The notes beneath the pieces are model-generated. The model saw nothing but the letters and a program-made list of their open reading frames with translations. It had not been told where the DNA came from and searched no databases. From SIG480 sp045586595 (GTDB taxonomy: Bacteria > Bacillota > Clostridia > Oscillospirales > JAAYXM01): a DNA stretch of 64,000 bases. A program made the translations under genes and the position numbers. Of this stretch, positions 16,052 to 24,526 are shown one piece after another (position 1 is the stretch's first letter; every line of letters begins with the position of its first letter). The stretch spans positions 1 through 64,000 of the forward strand of contig JAZNAQ010000031.1 in assembly GCA_045586595.1 (NCBI GenBank), in the 5' to 3' direction.

Positions 16052-16630
16052 TTATCCAAACAAAATGTCTGCAACCTCACGGCTGAGCTCATCCCGGAGC
16101 TCGGCCACAAGCGTGCGGAAGGTGCAGTTCACTTCAGCATTGCCGTCACGAAAAACAAGACCTCCGCTTATCTCTCTTGTCTCATCAGATATGGTTATGT
16201 TCTTGTTTTCTGCACATTTGGCAAGGATTTTAGCTCCGAGCTTTGCTTTGTCTTCCGCCGGGAGAATAATCTCACCTTTCCCGCCGTTTGCTGCACGAAG
16301 TGCAAGCGTTGCAAGAATCCCGGCACGCTCGTCACCTTCACTTGACTCAAGCTTATCTGCCGCCAGGTCAAATGCGCGCGAAATAAGCTCCTGCTTTTTT
16401 TCAAGCATCGCCTTTCTCGCCTCAAGGCCATGTGTACCGCGAAGCCTCTCCTCGCGCTCCTTTGCGCTCTTTTCACCGCGGTCTGTAAGCGAGTTCTTAA
16501 TCTCCTCGCTCCTCTGCGTATATTCTTCGCATATAACACGGGCTTCCTCCTGTGCACGCTCAATTATCTGCGCTGCACTTTTCTCAGCCTCGTCGGATAT
16601 GCGTTTTGTGATGTTTTCAATACCGTTCAT
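16052..16630 (-). CDS. ntpE: V/A-type ATPase subunit E
   Basis: A 192-residue peripheral-stalk subunit. The N-terminal 100 residues form a highly charged right-handed coiled coil. The C-terminal globular part has the family's GGLVFRDGNAEVNCTFRTLV segment. It pairs with subunit H (19041-19355) to make the stator stalk. It follows subunit K by 15 bp. Confidence 0.9.
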   Translation of the reverse strand: MNGIENITKRISDEAEKSAAQIIERAQEEARVICEEYTQRSEEIKNSLTDRGEKSAKEREERLRGTHGLEARKAMLEKKQELISRAFDLAADKLESSEGDERAGILATLALRAANGGKGEIILPAEDKAKLGAKILAKCAENKNITISDETREISGGLVFRDGNAEVNCTFRTLVAELRDELSREVADILFG

Positions 16631-16645
16631 ATTGTGAAAACCGCC

Positions 16646-17116
16646 TTATTGTACACCGTTTAACATAAGGAAGGAAACAAGAAGCGCCAAAACCGCATAT
16701 GTCTCAACCATAGCGGCATAAATCATCGCCTTTGAAACTTCCTCCGGGCGCTTTGCAACAACGCCAACACCTGCCGCGGCAACTCTCCCCTGACGTATTG
16801 CGGAAATATAACCAACAATACCAATAATAAGGCAAGACACAAGAATATAAATTCCCTTTGCGGTTGTCATTTCTATGCCACCGCCGCCGACAAAGCCGAC
16901 TTTAAGCAGAACAAGAAATCCGATAAGAAGCCCGTAGATACCCTGTGTTCCCGGAAGAACCTGAAGAAGAAGTGTCTGACCGAACTTTGACGGGTCTTCT
17001 GCAACAACACCGGACGCCGCTTCACCAACTATACCTACACCCTTGGCAGAGCCAATACCTGCCATAACTGTTGCCAATGCTGCACCAATAAGTGCTAATG
17101 CTGTTCCGAGTTCCAT
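16646..17116 (-). CDS. ntpK: V/A-type ATPase rotor ring subunit K (sodium type)
   Basis: A 156-residue duplicated proteolipid with four membrane helices and one ion-binding carboxylate, E138 in AAMVETYAVL. Residues equivalent to the Na+ ligands of Enterococcus hirae NtpK (L61, T64, Q65, Q110, E139) are present as L54, T57 and Q58 (LPGTQG), Q109 (IRQGR) and E138. The predicted coupling ion is therefore Na+; this is inferred from conserved residues, not measured. It lies directly after subunit I, separated by 2 bp. Confidence 0.93.
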   Translation of the reverse strand: MELGTALALIGAALATVMAGIGSAKGVGIVGEAASGVVAEDPSKFGQTLLLQVLPGTQGIYGLLIGFLVLLKVGFVGGGGIEMTTAKGIYILVSCLIIGIVGYISAIRQGRVAAAGVGVVAKRPEEVSKAMIYAAMVETYAVLALLVSFLMLNGVQ

Positions 17117-17118
17117 TT

Positions 17119-19041
17119 TTAATTTTCCTCCTTGATGACATCAATATTTTTTGTTTTTATCGAGAGCGGGGCGAAAAGCCTTCCGCCACTCTCATAGAAT
17201 CTCCCGAAATACTCAACATACTGAAGACGAGCCGAGTGAACAAAAGAACCTATGAGATTTATTGCTATATTAAACACATGGCCGATTAGGAATACGATAA
17301 AGAACCCTATCGGACCCGTAAGCAAGCCCATTGTGTTAATAACTGTTGCAACAACTGCCGTAGAAAGTGACAGCGCAAGAAGACGCGAATATGAAAGAAT
17401 ATCAGAGAAGTAGCTTGTTACATCATACAGGCTCAGAAGCCCGCTAAAAAACTTCATGATTATATTCTTTTTTGTTCTTCCCTGCGTGAGTATAAGCCCG
17501 AGCGCTCCTGCTCCGAGGATATACAACCCCACCTGGGTGTTGAAAATACACGTTATTGCTCCGGCGAACACTATCCACCAGAAGCCAATATCGAATATGG
17601 CATCCCAAACCTGGCCGTCTTTTATCATCATATATCCTTTAACAGCCATACCTGCGACTATCTGCACGCCGCCGAGCGCCATTGAGAATATAAGCATCGT
17701 CATCGGGTCTTCTGTCGGGTTAAACCACAGTGCCATATCATATGGGAATGCGTTTCCCGTAAATAACTTGTAAATAGACGGTATGGCATCTCCGAAGAAG
17801 CCACCGAAAAGCAAGCCCCATATAACCGTTGATGCCCCGCAGATTATTGCAAGCTGCATAAAGTTGCGAAAACCGCCTCTTGGATTTAATTTTGCAAGTG
17901 CAAAGATTCCCGCAAGCATAAGCAAAAGCCCATACCCTGCATCTGAGAGCATTATCCCGAAAAACAGCGCAAAGAAAGGGGCCATAAGCGGGTTTGGGTC
18001 AATGCCGTGATATGCCGGAGGACTGTACATATTCGTAATTGTAGAAAACGGAGAAATGAATTTCGTATTATATGTGAGCGTCGGGGGCACATCCTCCTCG
18101 GTGGGCTCTGAAAATTCATATGCGCATCCGTTTGCTGAAAAAAACTCAGAGAGTGTCTTTTCCTCTCGTGCCGGGCACCATCCTTCTATATAAAACGCAT
18201 GGGCAGATGAAACGCCCATCTCAGCCGCACGCTCACACTCAAGTCGTGTCTCAAGCGCATCCTGCGCGGCAAGAAGCTTATCATAATCCTCGCGCGTTAC
18301 CGCGATGCTCTCTTTGATTTCGCGTATTTTAAGCTCTATACCGCTTATATCTCGGTCAAGCTCTTGCATACGTTCTCGCGCCGTAACCTTTACCCCGCGA
18401 AACTTCACAACCGCACCGCCAAGCTGTTTGAGCTTATCTCGCACATGCTCTGCATCCTCCCGATAGCTGATAAGGAAGATGTAATGAAGCTCTTTATCCG
18501 ATGATACGAGATAAACCCTTGCACAGTCGGTAGCATCCTGCACCGCAGACTCTACATCCGCCATACCTACGGTTTTCGGCACAGTGCATAGGGTTGTTTC
18601 ATAAAATCTCCCCGACGGGACTTCGAGCGGTACATCAAGCCCTTTCCAGGGAACAAAGCTTTCGCGTAGGGCAACAAGCCTTGCGCGCTCTGCCGCGAGA
18701 GATGAGAGTGTATGTTCATTCTCATTTATCCTCTCAGCTATACCAAGAGCCTCGAGTATCAGTTCTGATGAGAACAGCTTTTTTTCACTCATCTGAGGGC
18801 GTGTGGCGAACATCCCCGTCTTAAGCTTTCCGTACTTCCGTGCGGCAGCCTGTGCCGCAAGAATACTCGAAAGACTTTCATTAAGCTTCTCGGTGTCTGT
18901 CTCTATAACGCCCGAAAAGCCCTCTTCGGCAGGGGTTTCACTCACTTCAACCGCTCCGATATGAGCAAGAAGGCGAAGTATCCGCTCGCGGTCCTGAGCC
19001 AGAGCGAGAAGCCGCAGTCTTTTCATTCTGACAATTGACAT
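17119..19041 (-). CDS. ntpI: V/A-type ATPase subunit I (a-type stator)
   Basis: A 640-residue protein. The N-terminal half (about 1-330) is cytosolic and coiled-coil rich and contacts the peripheral stalks. The C-terminal half (about 340-620) has seven to eight membrane helices that form the ion half-channels. The essential arginine is probably in SDILSYSRLLALSLSTAVV. Its start overlaps the stop of subunit H by 1 bp. Confidence 0.93.
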   Translation of the reverse strand: MSIVRMKRLRLLALAQDRERILRLLAHIGAVEVSETPAEEGFSGVIETDTEKLNESLSSILAAQAAARKYGKLKTGMFATRPQMSEKKLFSSELILEALGIAERINENEHTLSSLAAERARLVALRESFVPWKGLDVPLEVPSGRFYETTLCTVPKTVGMADVESAVQDATDCARVYLVSSDKELHYIFLISYREDAEHVRDKLKQLGGAVVKFRGVKVTARERMQELDRDISGIELKIREIKESIAVTREDYDKLLAAQDALETRLECERAAEMGVSSAHAFYIEGWCPAREEKTLSEFFSANGCAYEFSEPTEEDVPPTLTYNTKFISPFSTITNMYSPPAYHGIDPNPLMAPFFALFFGIMLSDAGYGLLLMLAGIFALAKLNPRGGFRNFMQLAIICGASTVIWGLLFGGFFGDAIPSIYKLFTGNAFPYDMALWFNPTEDPMTMLIFSMALGGVQIVAGMAVKGYMMIKDGQVWDAIFDIGFWWIVFAGAITCIFNTQVGLYILGAGALGLILTQGRTKKNIIMKFFSGLLSLYDVTSYFSDILSYSRLLALSLSTAVVATVINTMGLLTGPIGFFIVFLIGHVFNIAINLIGSFVHSARLQYVEYFGRFYESGGRLFAPLSIKTKNIDVIKEEN

Positions 19042-19355
19042 TATCCGTTCACGACCCTTTCCGCTATGACAGCCGCAGCACGGGCCATCTTCCCCGACGC
19101 GAGAGCCTCAAGCTTTTCGCCCTCGGTGCGCGCGCGATTTATAATATCCTCGGCAGCGTTCTTGGCAGCTTCGTCTGCGCGTATGAGCATTTCTCGCACC
19201 TCACGCTCGGCCGCAATCTCAGCTTCCGCAAGCATACCCTTCCCTTTTTTCTCTGCATCTGCAATAATCTGCTTTGCTTGCTCGCGCGCCAAAGCGACCT
19301 TGTCAATCGCGGTCTTTTCAGCCAACGCAACCTTTTTGACAGCATCCTGAGCCAT
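19041..19355 (-). CDS. V/A-type ATPase peripheral stalk subunit H
   Basis: A 104-residue protein that is almost wholly one amphipathic, Ala/Lys/Glu-rich coiled coil, the form of the bacterial H/G subunit (ntpF or ahaH type) that pairs with E in the stator stalk. It is the first gene of the nine-gene operon, with a GGCGGTG ribosome site and a promoter upstream. Confidence 0.85.
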   Translation of the reverse strand: MAQDAVKKVALAEKTAIDKVALAREQAKQIIADAEKKGKGMLAEAEIAAEREVREMLIRADEAAKNAAEDIINRARTEGEKLEALASGKMARAAAVIAERVVNG

Positions 19356-19393
19356 ATTTTCACCGCCTCTACTCTAAATTTTACGTTTTTGTT

Positions 19394-19422
19394 ATTCTAC
19401 CACAATTTTCATATTTTTTCAA
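19394..19422 (-). promoter_or_regulatory. sigma-A promoter of the V/A-ATPase operon
   Basis: On the minus strand, TTGAAA (19422-19417), a 17-bp spacer and TAGAAT (19399-19394), about 40 bp before the first start codon. Confidence 0.8.
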
Positions 19423-19487
19423 TAATTGCCATTCGTATTTTTTATATGTTTGCACAAATACTTTTATATTATTAATTAGTATGCTAT

Positions 19488-19516
19488 TTGACTTTTTTAT
19501 TATTCTGACTTACAAT
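19488..19516 (+). promoter_or_regulatory. sigma-A promoter of mini-RNase III
   Basis: TTGACT (19488-19493), a 17-bp spacer and TACAAT (19511-19516). A GGAGAG ribosome site precedes the ATG at 19546. Confidence 0.8.
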
Positions 19517-19545
19517 ATATTTAAATACTGTATTGGAGAGATTTT

Positions 19546-19944
19546 ATGCGCGACTTTTTACACACAACGCTTGACAAAAACGAAATATTTGAGATGAGTT
19601 CAACTGCGCTCGCGCATATCGGCGACGCGGTGTTTGAACTCCTCGTGCGAGGAAATCTCTGCAAAAACGGCATGCGACGTGCAAAAGAGCTTCACAAAAA
19701 CACGGTTCTTTCAGTTTCTGCGGCGGCTCAAGAAAAAGCGTTACGGGTAATACTCCCTCGTCTTACAGAAGAAGAACACGAAGTTTATCTCCGCGGGCGC
19801 AACGCGAAGGTGAATACCATACCAAAACATGCAACGCCCGAAACATATCATGCCGCAACTGCATTCGAATCTCTCATAGGCTACCTATATCTTTCAGGCA
19901 AATATGAGCGGCTCAACGAATTATTTGACATGATAGAAAAATAA
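19546..19944 (+). CDS. mrnC: mini-ribonuclease 3
   Basis: A 132-residue RNase III catalytic domain without a double-stranded RNA-binding domain, as in Bacillus subtilis MrnC, which matures 23S rRNA. The signature LAHIGDAVFELLVR (about 22-35) holds the catalytic acidic residues, and ATAFESLIGYLYL supplies the second acidic site. In many Bacillota mrnC lies beside cysS; here it is alone, divergent from the V-ATPase operon, with its own promoter and terminator. Confidence 0.93.
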   Translation: MRDFLHTTLDKNEIFEMSSTALAHIGDAVFELLVRGNLCKNGMRRAKELHKNTVLSVSAAAQEKALRVILPRLTEEEHEVYLRGRNAKVNTIPKHATPETYHAATAFESLIGYLYLSGKYERLNELFDMIEK

Positions 19945-19980
19945 AAGAACTCGTGGGAGTTTCCCACGAGTTCTTTTTTT
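19945..19980. terminator. bidirectional terminator
   Basis: AAGAACTCGTGGGA pairs perfectly with TCCCACGAGTTCTT around a GTT loop, followed by seven Ts. It serves mrnC and the convergent SDR gene. Confidence 0.92.
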
Positions 19981-19990
19981 ATCAATATTG

Positions 19991-20842
19991 TTATACACCT
20001 GAGTATGCGGCAAAACCACCGTCAACAGGAACAACAACACCGTTTACAAATCCGGATGCGTTGTTATCAACAAGCCAGAGAAGTGTTCCGATAAGCTCTT
20101 CAGGCTCACCGAAGCGCGACATCGGAGTATGTGTTACAATCTTGTTTGCGCGGTCAGAGAATGAGCCGTCCTCGTTGTACATCATGCCTCTGTTCTGGTT
20201 TGTGATGAAAAATCCCGGAGCAATAGCGTTTACGCGTATACCAACCTTTGACATATGTACCGCAAGCCACTGTGTGAAATTTGAAATAGCTGCCTTAGCA
20301 CCGCTGTATGCCGGAATCTTTGTGAGCGGGCAGAATGCATTCATTGAAGAAATGTTTATAATAACAGCGCCTTCCTTGTCAATCATATCCTTACAGAATG
20401 CCTGAGACGGAAGAAGTGTTCCGATAAAGTTGAGGTTAAAAACAAACTCAACACCCTTGGGATCAAGGTCAAAGAATGTTGTTATGCTCTCATCGAGGAT
20501 GTCCTCTTTAAAGAGGTACTCCTTTGTTGTTGTGCCGCGCGGGTTATTTCCCCCTGCTCCGTTCAACAAAATGTCACAGGTACCGAGCTTTGCGTTAACT
20601 GTCTGACGAGCTGCCTCAATGCTCTCCGGGTCAAGCACGTTTGCGCTTACGCCTATAGCAACTCCGCCATCCTTATTAATCTCATCTGCAACAGCGCAGG
20701 CTGCCTCTTCGCGAAGGTCTAAAATTGCAACCTTTGCGCCGCACTTTGCAAGAGCCTTTGCAAACATAGCACAAAGAACTCCGCCGCCGCCTGTTACTAC
20801 TGCAACCTTATCTTTAAGGTTAATGTCAAACGGTAATTTCAT
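19991..20842 (-). CDS. SDR oxidoreductase, fructuronate reductase type
   Basis: A 283-residue short-chain dehydrogenase. It has the N-terminal cofactor motif TGGGGVLC (about 17-24), NGAGGNNPRGTT (about 93-104) and the catalytic YSGAK preceded by the serine in INISSMNAF. The GGGGVLC and NGAGGN.P.GTT features match the SDR-type D-mannonate oxidoreductases (fructuronate reductases, Bacillus UxuB/YjmF type), which reduce D-fructuronate in hexuronate breakdown. No uxuA or uxaC is adjacent, so the substrate is not confirmed by context. An AGGAGG ribosome site precedes the start. Confidence 0.75.
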   Translation of the reverse strand: MKLPFDINLKDKVAVVTGGGGVLCAMFAKALAKCGAKVAILDLREEAACAVADEINKDGGVAIGVSANVLDPESIEAARQTVNAKLGTCDILLNGAGGNNPRGTTTKEYLFKEDILDESITTFFDLDPKGVEFVFNLNFIGTLLPSQAFCKDMIDKEGAVIINISSMNAFCPLTKIPAYSGAKAAISNFTQWLAVHMSKVGIRVNAIAPGFFITNQNRGMMYNEDGSFSDRANKIVTHTPMSRFGEPEELIGTLLWLVDNNASGFVNGVVVPVDGGFAAYSGV

Positions 20843-20958
20843 ATTTTTGCCCTCCTAGATATAATATAAATAATATAAAAAGTTTTGCCCTTGCTAATTA
20901 TGACATACAGACCTTCCTTTTTCAAGCTTTTTTATTAAAAAAGTTTTATTTTCGGTTG

Positions 20959-20987
20959 TTGCGAAAGGTATCGAATTATGTTATACT
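20959..20987 (+). promoter_or_regulatory. sigma-A promoter of the permease/ATP-grasp operon
   Basis: TTGCGA (20959-20964), a 17-bp spacer and TATACT (20982-20987). An AAGGAGA ribosome site precedes the ATG at 21027. Confidence 0.7.
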
Positions 20988-21026
20988 ATATGTCATTGAT
21001 TTTTTATAAATTAAGGAGATGTTTTT

Positions 21027-22292
21027 ATGCTTCCGGCACTTATAGTTTTCGGCATTACATACGTTTTACTTCTCACCTTCCAGAAATACCGCCCATATAT
21101 CGCAATTGCGTCGGCGGTTGTATTTTCAATCATGTGCAGTTTTACACTCCCTGAGATTTGGGAGGCGGTTGACTGGAATGTTCTTATGATGATTGCCGGT
21201 ACAATGGGTACTGTTTATCTTTTTATCAAGTCCAAGATGCCGGACCTTCTTGCAGATATTATTATAGACAAAGTTCCAAATGTTAAGTGGGCTGTTGTAT
21301 GGCTTTCTCTCTTTGCCGGTGTAATATCGGCATTTGTTGACAATGTCGCAACCGTTCTCATGATTGCGCCGGTAGCTCTTGACATTTCAAAAAAGCTCAA
21401 AATTAATCCCGTGCCGATGATTATTTCAATCGCAGTTTCATCCAATCTACAGGGTGCGGCAACGCTTGTCGGTGACACGACCTCCATCCTGCTCGGCGGC
21501 GCACTCGATATGACCTTTCTCGACTTTTTCTGGTATAACGGCAAGCCCGGTCTTTTCTGGGTAGTTCAGGCGGGTGCTGTTGCATCTGCATTTATTCTCA
21601 TATGGCTTTTCAGAAAAGACACCCAACCCATAAGCTCCGATACAAAAACCGTAGTACGAGATTATTTCCCCACAGTTCTTCTCGTCGGCACAATTGTTCT
21701 TCTCATCATAGCATCTTTTATCCCGAACAAGCCAGCTGAGACAAACGGCTATATATGCATAGCCCTCATGATTATCGGTGTTCTCCGTGAGCTTATATTC
21801 AAGAAGAACAAAACAATTATTAAGGATGTATTTAAAGAAATTGACTTCTTCACACTTGGCCTTCTTCTCGGTCTCTTCATAGTTATCGCGGGTATTCAGG
21901 ACAAAGGCGTTATAACTGCAATCTCAAATCTCTTTGTGGAGATAGGCGGAGACAGCCCATTCCTTATATATACACTTATTGTATGGGCATCGGTCATATT
22001 CTCTGCATTCATTGACAACATCCCATATGTTGCAACCATGCTCCCTGTCGTTGCAGGAATTTCATCGCAGCTCGGCATGGACCCGACCCTGCTCTCATTC
22101 GGTCTTCTCATAGGCGCAACACTCGGCGGCAACCTCACTCCAATAGGTGCTTCTGCCAATATCACAGGTATAGGCATACTCCGTGGCGAAGGATATGAAG
22201 TCAAGACGCGCGACTTTATGCGTATAGGTATCCCTTTCACGCTCTGCGCAGTTCTTGCAGGATACATACTTGTCTGGGTTTTGTGGTGTTAA
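21027..22292 (+). CDS. ArsB/NhaD/SLC13-type permease
   Basis: A 421-residue membrane protein with about eleven helices in two inverted halves. Each half carries the ion-transporter-superfamily re-entrant motif: SAFVDNVATVLMIAPVAL with the following NLQGAATLVGDTTSILLGG, and SAFIDNIPYVATMLPVV with NLTPIGASANITGIG. These motifs place it among ArsB/NhaD/CitM-like Na+- or H+-coupled transporters of anions or carboxylates. The substrate is unknown. The ATP-grasp gene starts 1 bp after its stop, so the two are co-transcribed and probably coupled. Confidence 0.85.
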   Translation: MLPALIVFGITYVLLLTFQKYRPYIAIASAVVFSIMCSFTLPEIWEAVDWNVLMMIAGTMGTVYLFIKSKMPDLLADIIIDKVPNVKWAVVWLSLFAGVISAFVDNVATVLMIAPVALDISKKLKINPVPMIISIAVSSNLQGAATLVGDTTSILLGGALDMTFLDFFWYNGKPGLFWVVQAGAVASAFILIWLFRKDTQPISSDTKTVVRDYFPTVLLVGTIVLLIIASFIPNKPAETNGYICIALMIIGVLRELIFKKNKTIIKDVFKEIDFFTLGLLLGLFIVIAGIQDKGVITAISNLFVEIGGDSPFLIYTLIVWASVIFSAFIDNIPYVATMLPVVAGISSQLGMDPTLLSFGLLIGATLGGNLTPIGASANITGIGILRGEGYEVKTRDFMRIGIPFTLCAVLAGYILVWVLWC

Positions 22293-22293
22293 A

Positions 22294-23157
22294 ATGCACG
22301 GTTCATTAGTTATAAATAAATTTCTTTCAACAGAAAAGTTCCACGATATTTATTCGCGGCTTCAATGTGCGTTTGACAAGCGTAGGGTCAGCCTCTCGCT
22401 CTGTACAAACGCCGAGCTTTGCCATGTTCTTGGCGAAAAAATCCCATTCGGTTCAAAGCCCGACTTCGTCCTTTTTTGGGACAAGGACATATCTCTCGCG
22501 CAAGCCATAGAGACCGAGGGTGTCCGTTGTTTTAACTCGGCTTCAGCTATTGAGGCTTGCGACAACAAAGCAAAAATGCACACTGCCCTCCGCGGTTTGC
22601 CTATGCCGAAAACAATTATTGCGCCGATGACCTTCCCTAACATCGGCTATACTGATACGGAATTCCTCGGCACAGTTGCCAAAGAACTCGGCTTTCCTCT
22701 TGTTATAAAAGAATGCTTCGGTTCCTTCGGCGCACAGGTATATCTTGCCCATAATATAGATGAGCTGATTTCGATAACACGCGAGCACGAGAGTGTCCCC
22801 CTACTGTTCCAGGAGCTTGTGGCATCAAGTTACGGGCGCGACATACGCATAAATGTTGTAGGGCACAAAGTATGCGCCGCAATGCTTCGCAAGAGCACAT
22901 CGGGCGACTTTCGCTCAAACGTAACTCTCGGCGGAGAGGCATTTGCGTACTCTCCCTCAACTGCAGAGTGTGAGCTTGCCATCTCCGCTACAAAAAGGCT
23001 GGGGCTCGACTTTGCAGGGGTTGACATTCTCTTCGGAGAAAACGGTCCTCTTCTTTGTGAGGTCAATTCAAACGCGCATTTTAAAAGCACTTATGATTGC
23101 ACAGGCATTGACCTTGCAGACCTGATTGGAGAACACATTATAAACAAGTGCAGGTGA
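22294..23157 (+). CDS. RimK-type ATP-grasp ligase 1
   Basis: A 287-residue protein starting at the ATG 1 bp after the permease stop. The fold follows RimK: an N-terminal Rossmann-like part (1-95), the ATP-binding lobe with FPLVIKECFGSFGAQVYL (134-151), the RimK signature GDFRSN (204-209) with LGGEA, and the metal-binding GVDIL (D244) and CEVNSN (E256, N258). The family joins an acid to an amine using ATP, for example adding glutamate or making peptides. The second ATP-grasp protein follows after 7 bp. Neither the acid nor the amine can be named; the adjoining permease suggests a transported carboxylate. Confidence 0.82.
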   Translation: MHGSLVINKFLSTEKFHDIYSRLQCAFDKRRVSLSLCTNAELCHVLGEKIPFGSKPDFVLFWDKDISLAQAIETEGVRCFNSASAIEACDNKAKMHTALRGLPMPKTIIAPMTFPNIGYTDTEFLGTVAKELGFPLVIKECFGSFGAQVYLAHNIDELISITREHESVPLLFQELVASSYGRDIRINVVGHKVCAAMLRKSTSGDFRSNVTLGGEAFAYSPSTAECELAISATKRLGLDFAGVDILFGENGPLLCEVNSNAHFKSTYDCTGIDLADLIGEHIINKCR

Positions 23158-23164
23158 TTATATT

Positions 23165-23971
23165 TTGACTGCATGGCTTATATATGAAAAAGACGCTATG
23201 CTCCGCAATCGTAAATATATAGATTTTCACTTTGAAGAGGGCCAAAAGCGTGGGGTTGAGTTTCGTCTCGTGCTTTGCGACGAACCCCTCCCTGAAGGAA
23301 AGCCTGACTTTGCAATAGTCCGCGCAATGCGTCCGGATATTTCCAGACTTCTGGAGTCACGCCGCGTTCCGGTTTTTAACAACTCTCATGTTTCTGAGAT
23401 ATGCAACAACAAAGCCAGAACTTATGAATACCTTTATTCTCACGACATCCCGGTAATACCGTGGATTTCTGCCAAGCAGGCAGATACACCTCCGGTAATA
23501 ACCAAATACCCCGCTGTTATAAAACCCTGTTGCGGTCACGGCGGAAAAAATGTTACCCTCATTAAAAATGACAAGGAATACCGCGCTGCGCGTGAAGCAA
23601 TCGCCCCGGATGAATATGTTATACAGCCACTTGCAACGGGTGTCGGACGCGATATGCGAGTATATGTCATAGGCAACAAGCCTGTTGCCGCAGTGCAAAG
23701 AATAGCTGACGGCGACTTCAGAAGTAACTTCTCCCTCGGAGGGCGTGCTGAAAAATGCAAGCTTACTCCGGATGAATTGGCGCTTGTTGAGAAAGTCTGC
23801 GAACTCTTTGAGTTCGGACTCTGCGGAATTGACATAATGTATCACAACGGAACTCCTGTGATAAATGAAATTGAAGACGTTGTTGGCTCGCGTATGCTGT
23901 ACGCGACACATGACCTCAATATCGTAGCGTTATATCTTGACCACATAATTGATACCTTTCGGAATAAATGA
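23165..23971 (+). CDS. RimK-type ATP-grasp ligase 2
   Basis: A 268-residue paralogue-like ligase. It starts at a TTG eight bases after an AGGTG ribosome site; the nearby ATG at 23173 is out of frame. It carries KYPAVIKPCCGHGGKNV (114-130), GRDMRVYVIG (161-170), GDFRSN (183-188) and GIDIM (D223). The usual E-x-N metal site is altered to NEIED (E235, E237), so Asn is replaced by Glu. Otherwise it differs widely from ligase 1. The two may form a heterodimer or act in sequence on one product. Confidence 0.8.
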   Translation: MTAWLIYEKDAMLRNRKYIDFHFEEGQKRGVEFRLVLCDEPLPEGKPDFAIVRAMRPDISRLLESRRVPVFNNSHVSEICNNKARTYEYLYSHDIPVIPWISAKQADTPPVITKYPAVIKPCCGHGGKNVTLIKNDKEYRAAREAIAPDEYVIQPLATGVGRDMRVYVIGNKPVAAVQRIADGDFRSNFSLGGRAEKCKLTPDELALVEKVCELFEFGLCGIDIMYHNGTPVINEIEDVVGSRMLYATHDLNIVALYLDHIIDTFRNK

Positions 23972-24010
23972 AGGCTTTGTGCATAAAATCAACTTAAGGA
24001 GAGTGATTTT

Positions 24011-24469
24011 ATGAGCAAAGCCTTAAAAACTAAAATCGTGTCCGTACTTATTGCCCTAGGTGTCGGTGGCCTATCCGCACTTCTTACCCGCAACAGCATG
24101 AATATATTTGAAACCGTAACAAACCCGCCGCTTGCGCCGCCGGCGGCCGTCTTCCCGATTGTGTGGACAATTCTGTATATCCTCATGGGGATAGGCGCAG
24201 CAAGGGTATACCTTAAAGACCCCAACTCAAAAGCACTTTATATCTACGGCACAAACCTTTTCGTAAACTTCTTCTGGAGTATAATATTCTTCAATATGCG
24301 CGCATTCGGGTTTGCCTTTTTGTGGCTCCTGCTTCTTTTTGCTGTTGTCGCACTCATGGTAATAAGCTTTTGGCGTGTTGACAAGACTGCTGCGCTTTTG
24401 CAGATTCCCTACTGTATATGGCTTTTAATAGCGGGGTATTTGAACCTTTTTATCTTCCTTGCAAATTGA
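24011..24469 (+). CDS. tspO: TspO/MBR family protein
   Basis: A 152-residue membrane protein with five helices. TspO hallmarks: NPPLAPPAAVFPIVWTILYI (about 38-57), LFVNFFWSIIFF with the conserved Trp and Asn, and the C-terminal IPYCIWLLIAGYLNL. The family binds tetrapyrroles and sterols, and bacterial members affect porphyrin breakdown and stress responses. It follows the ATP-grasp pair by 39 bp with its own AAGGAGAG ribosome site, and is probably part of the same transcript. Confidence 0.92.
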   Translation: MSKALKTKIVSVLIALGVGGLSALLTRNSMNIFETVTNPPLAPPAAVFPIVWTILYILMGIGAARVYLKDPNSKALYIYGTNLFVNFFWSIIFFNMRAFGFAFLWLLLLFAVVALMVISFWRVDKTAALLQIPYCIWLLIAGYLNLFIFLAN

Positions 24470-24493
24470 CTTTTTCGCCAAACCGTGTATAAT
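24466..24493 (+). promoter_or_regulatory. sigma-A promoter of the cyclophilin gene
   Basis: TTGACT (24466-24471), a 16-bp spacer and TATAAT (24488-24493). The -35 overlaps the stop codon of tspO. Confidence 0.8.
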
Positions 24494-24526
24494 ATTCTCA
24501 TATAACATATATGGAGGATTATTACA

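Noticed and set aside
19991..20842. A full hexuronate-use gene cluster around the SDR gene
   Set aside because: No uxuA, uxaC, kdgK or kdgA gene is found nearby, so only the single SDR can be called.
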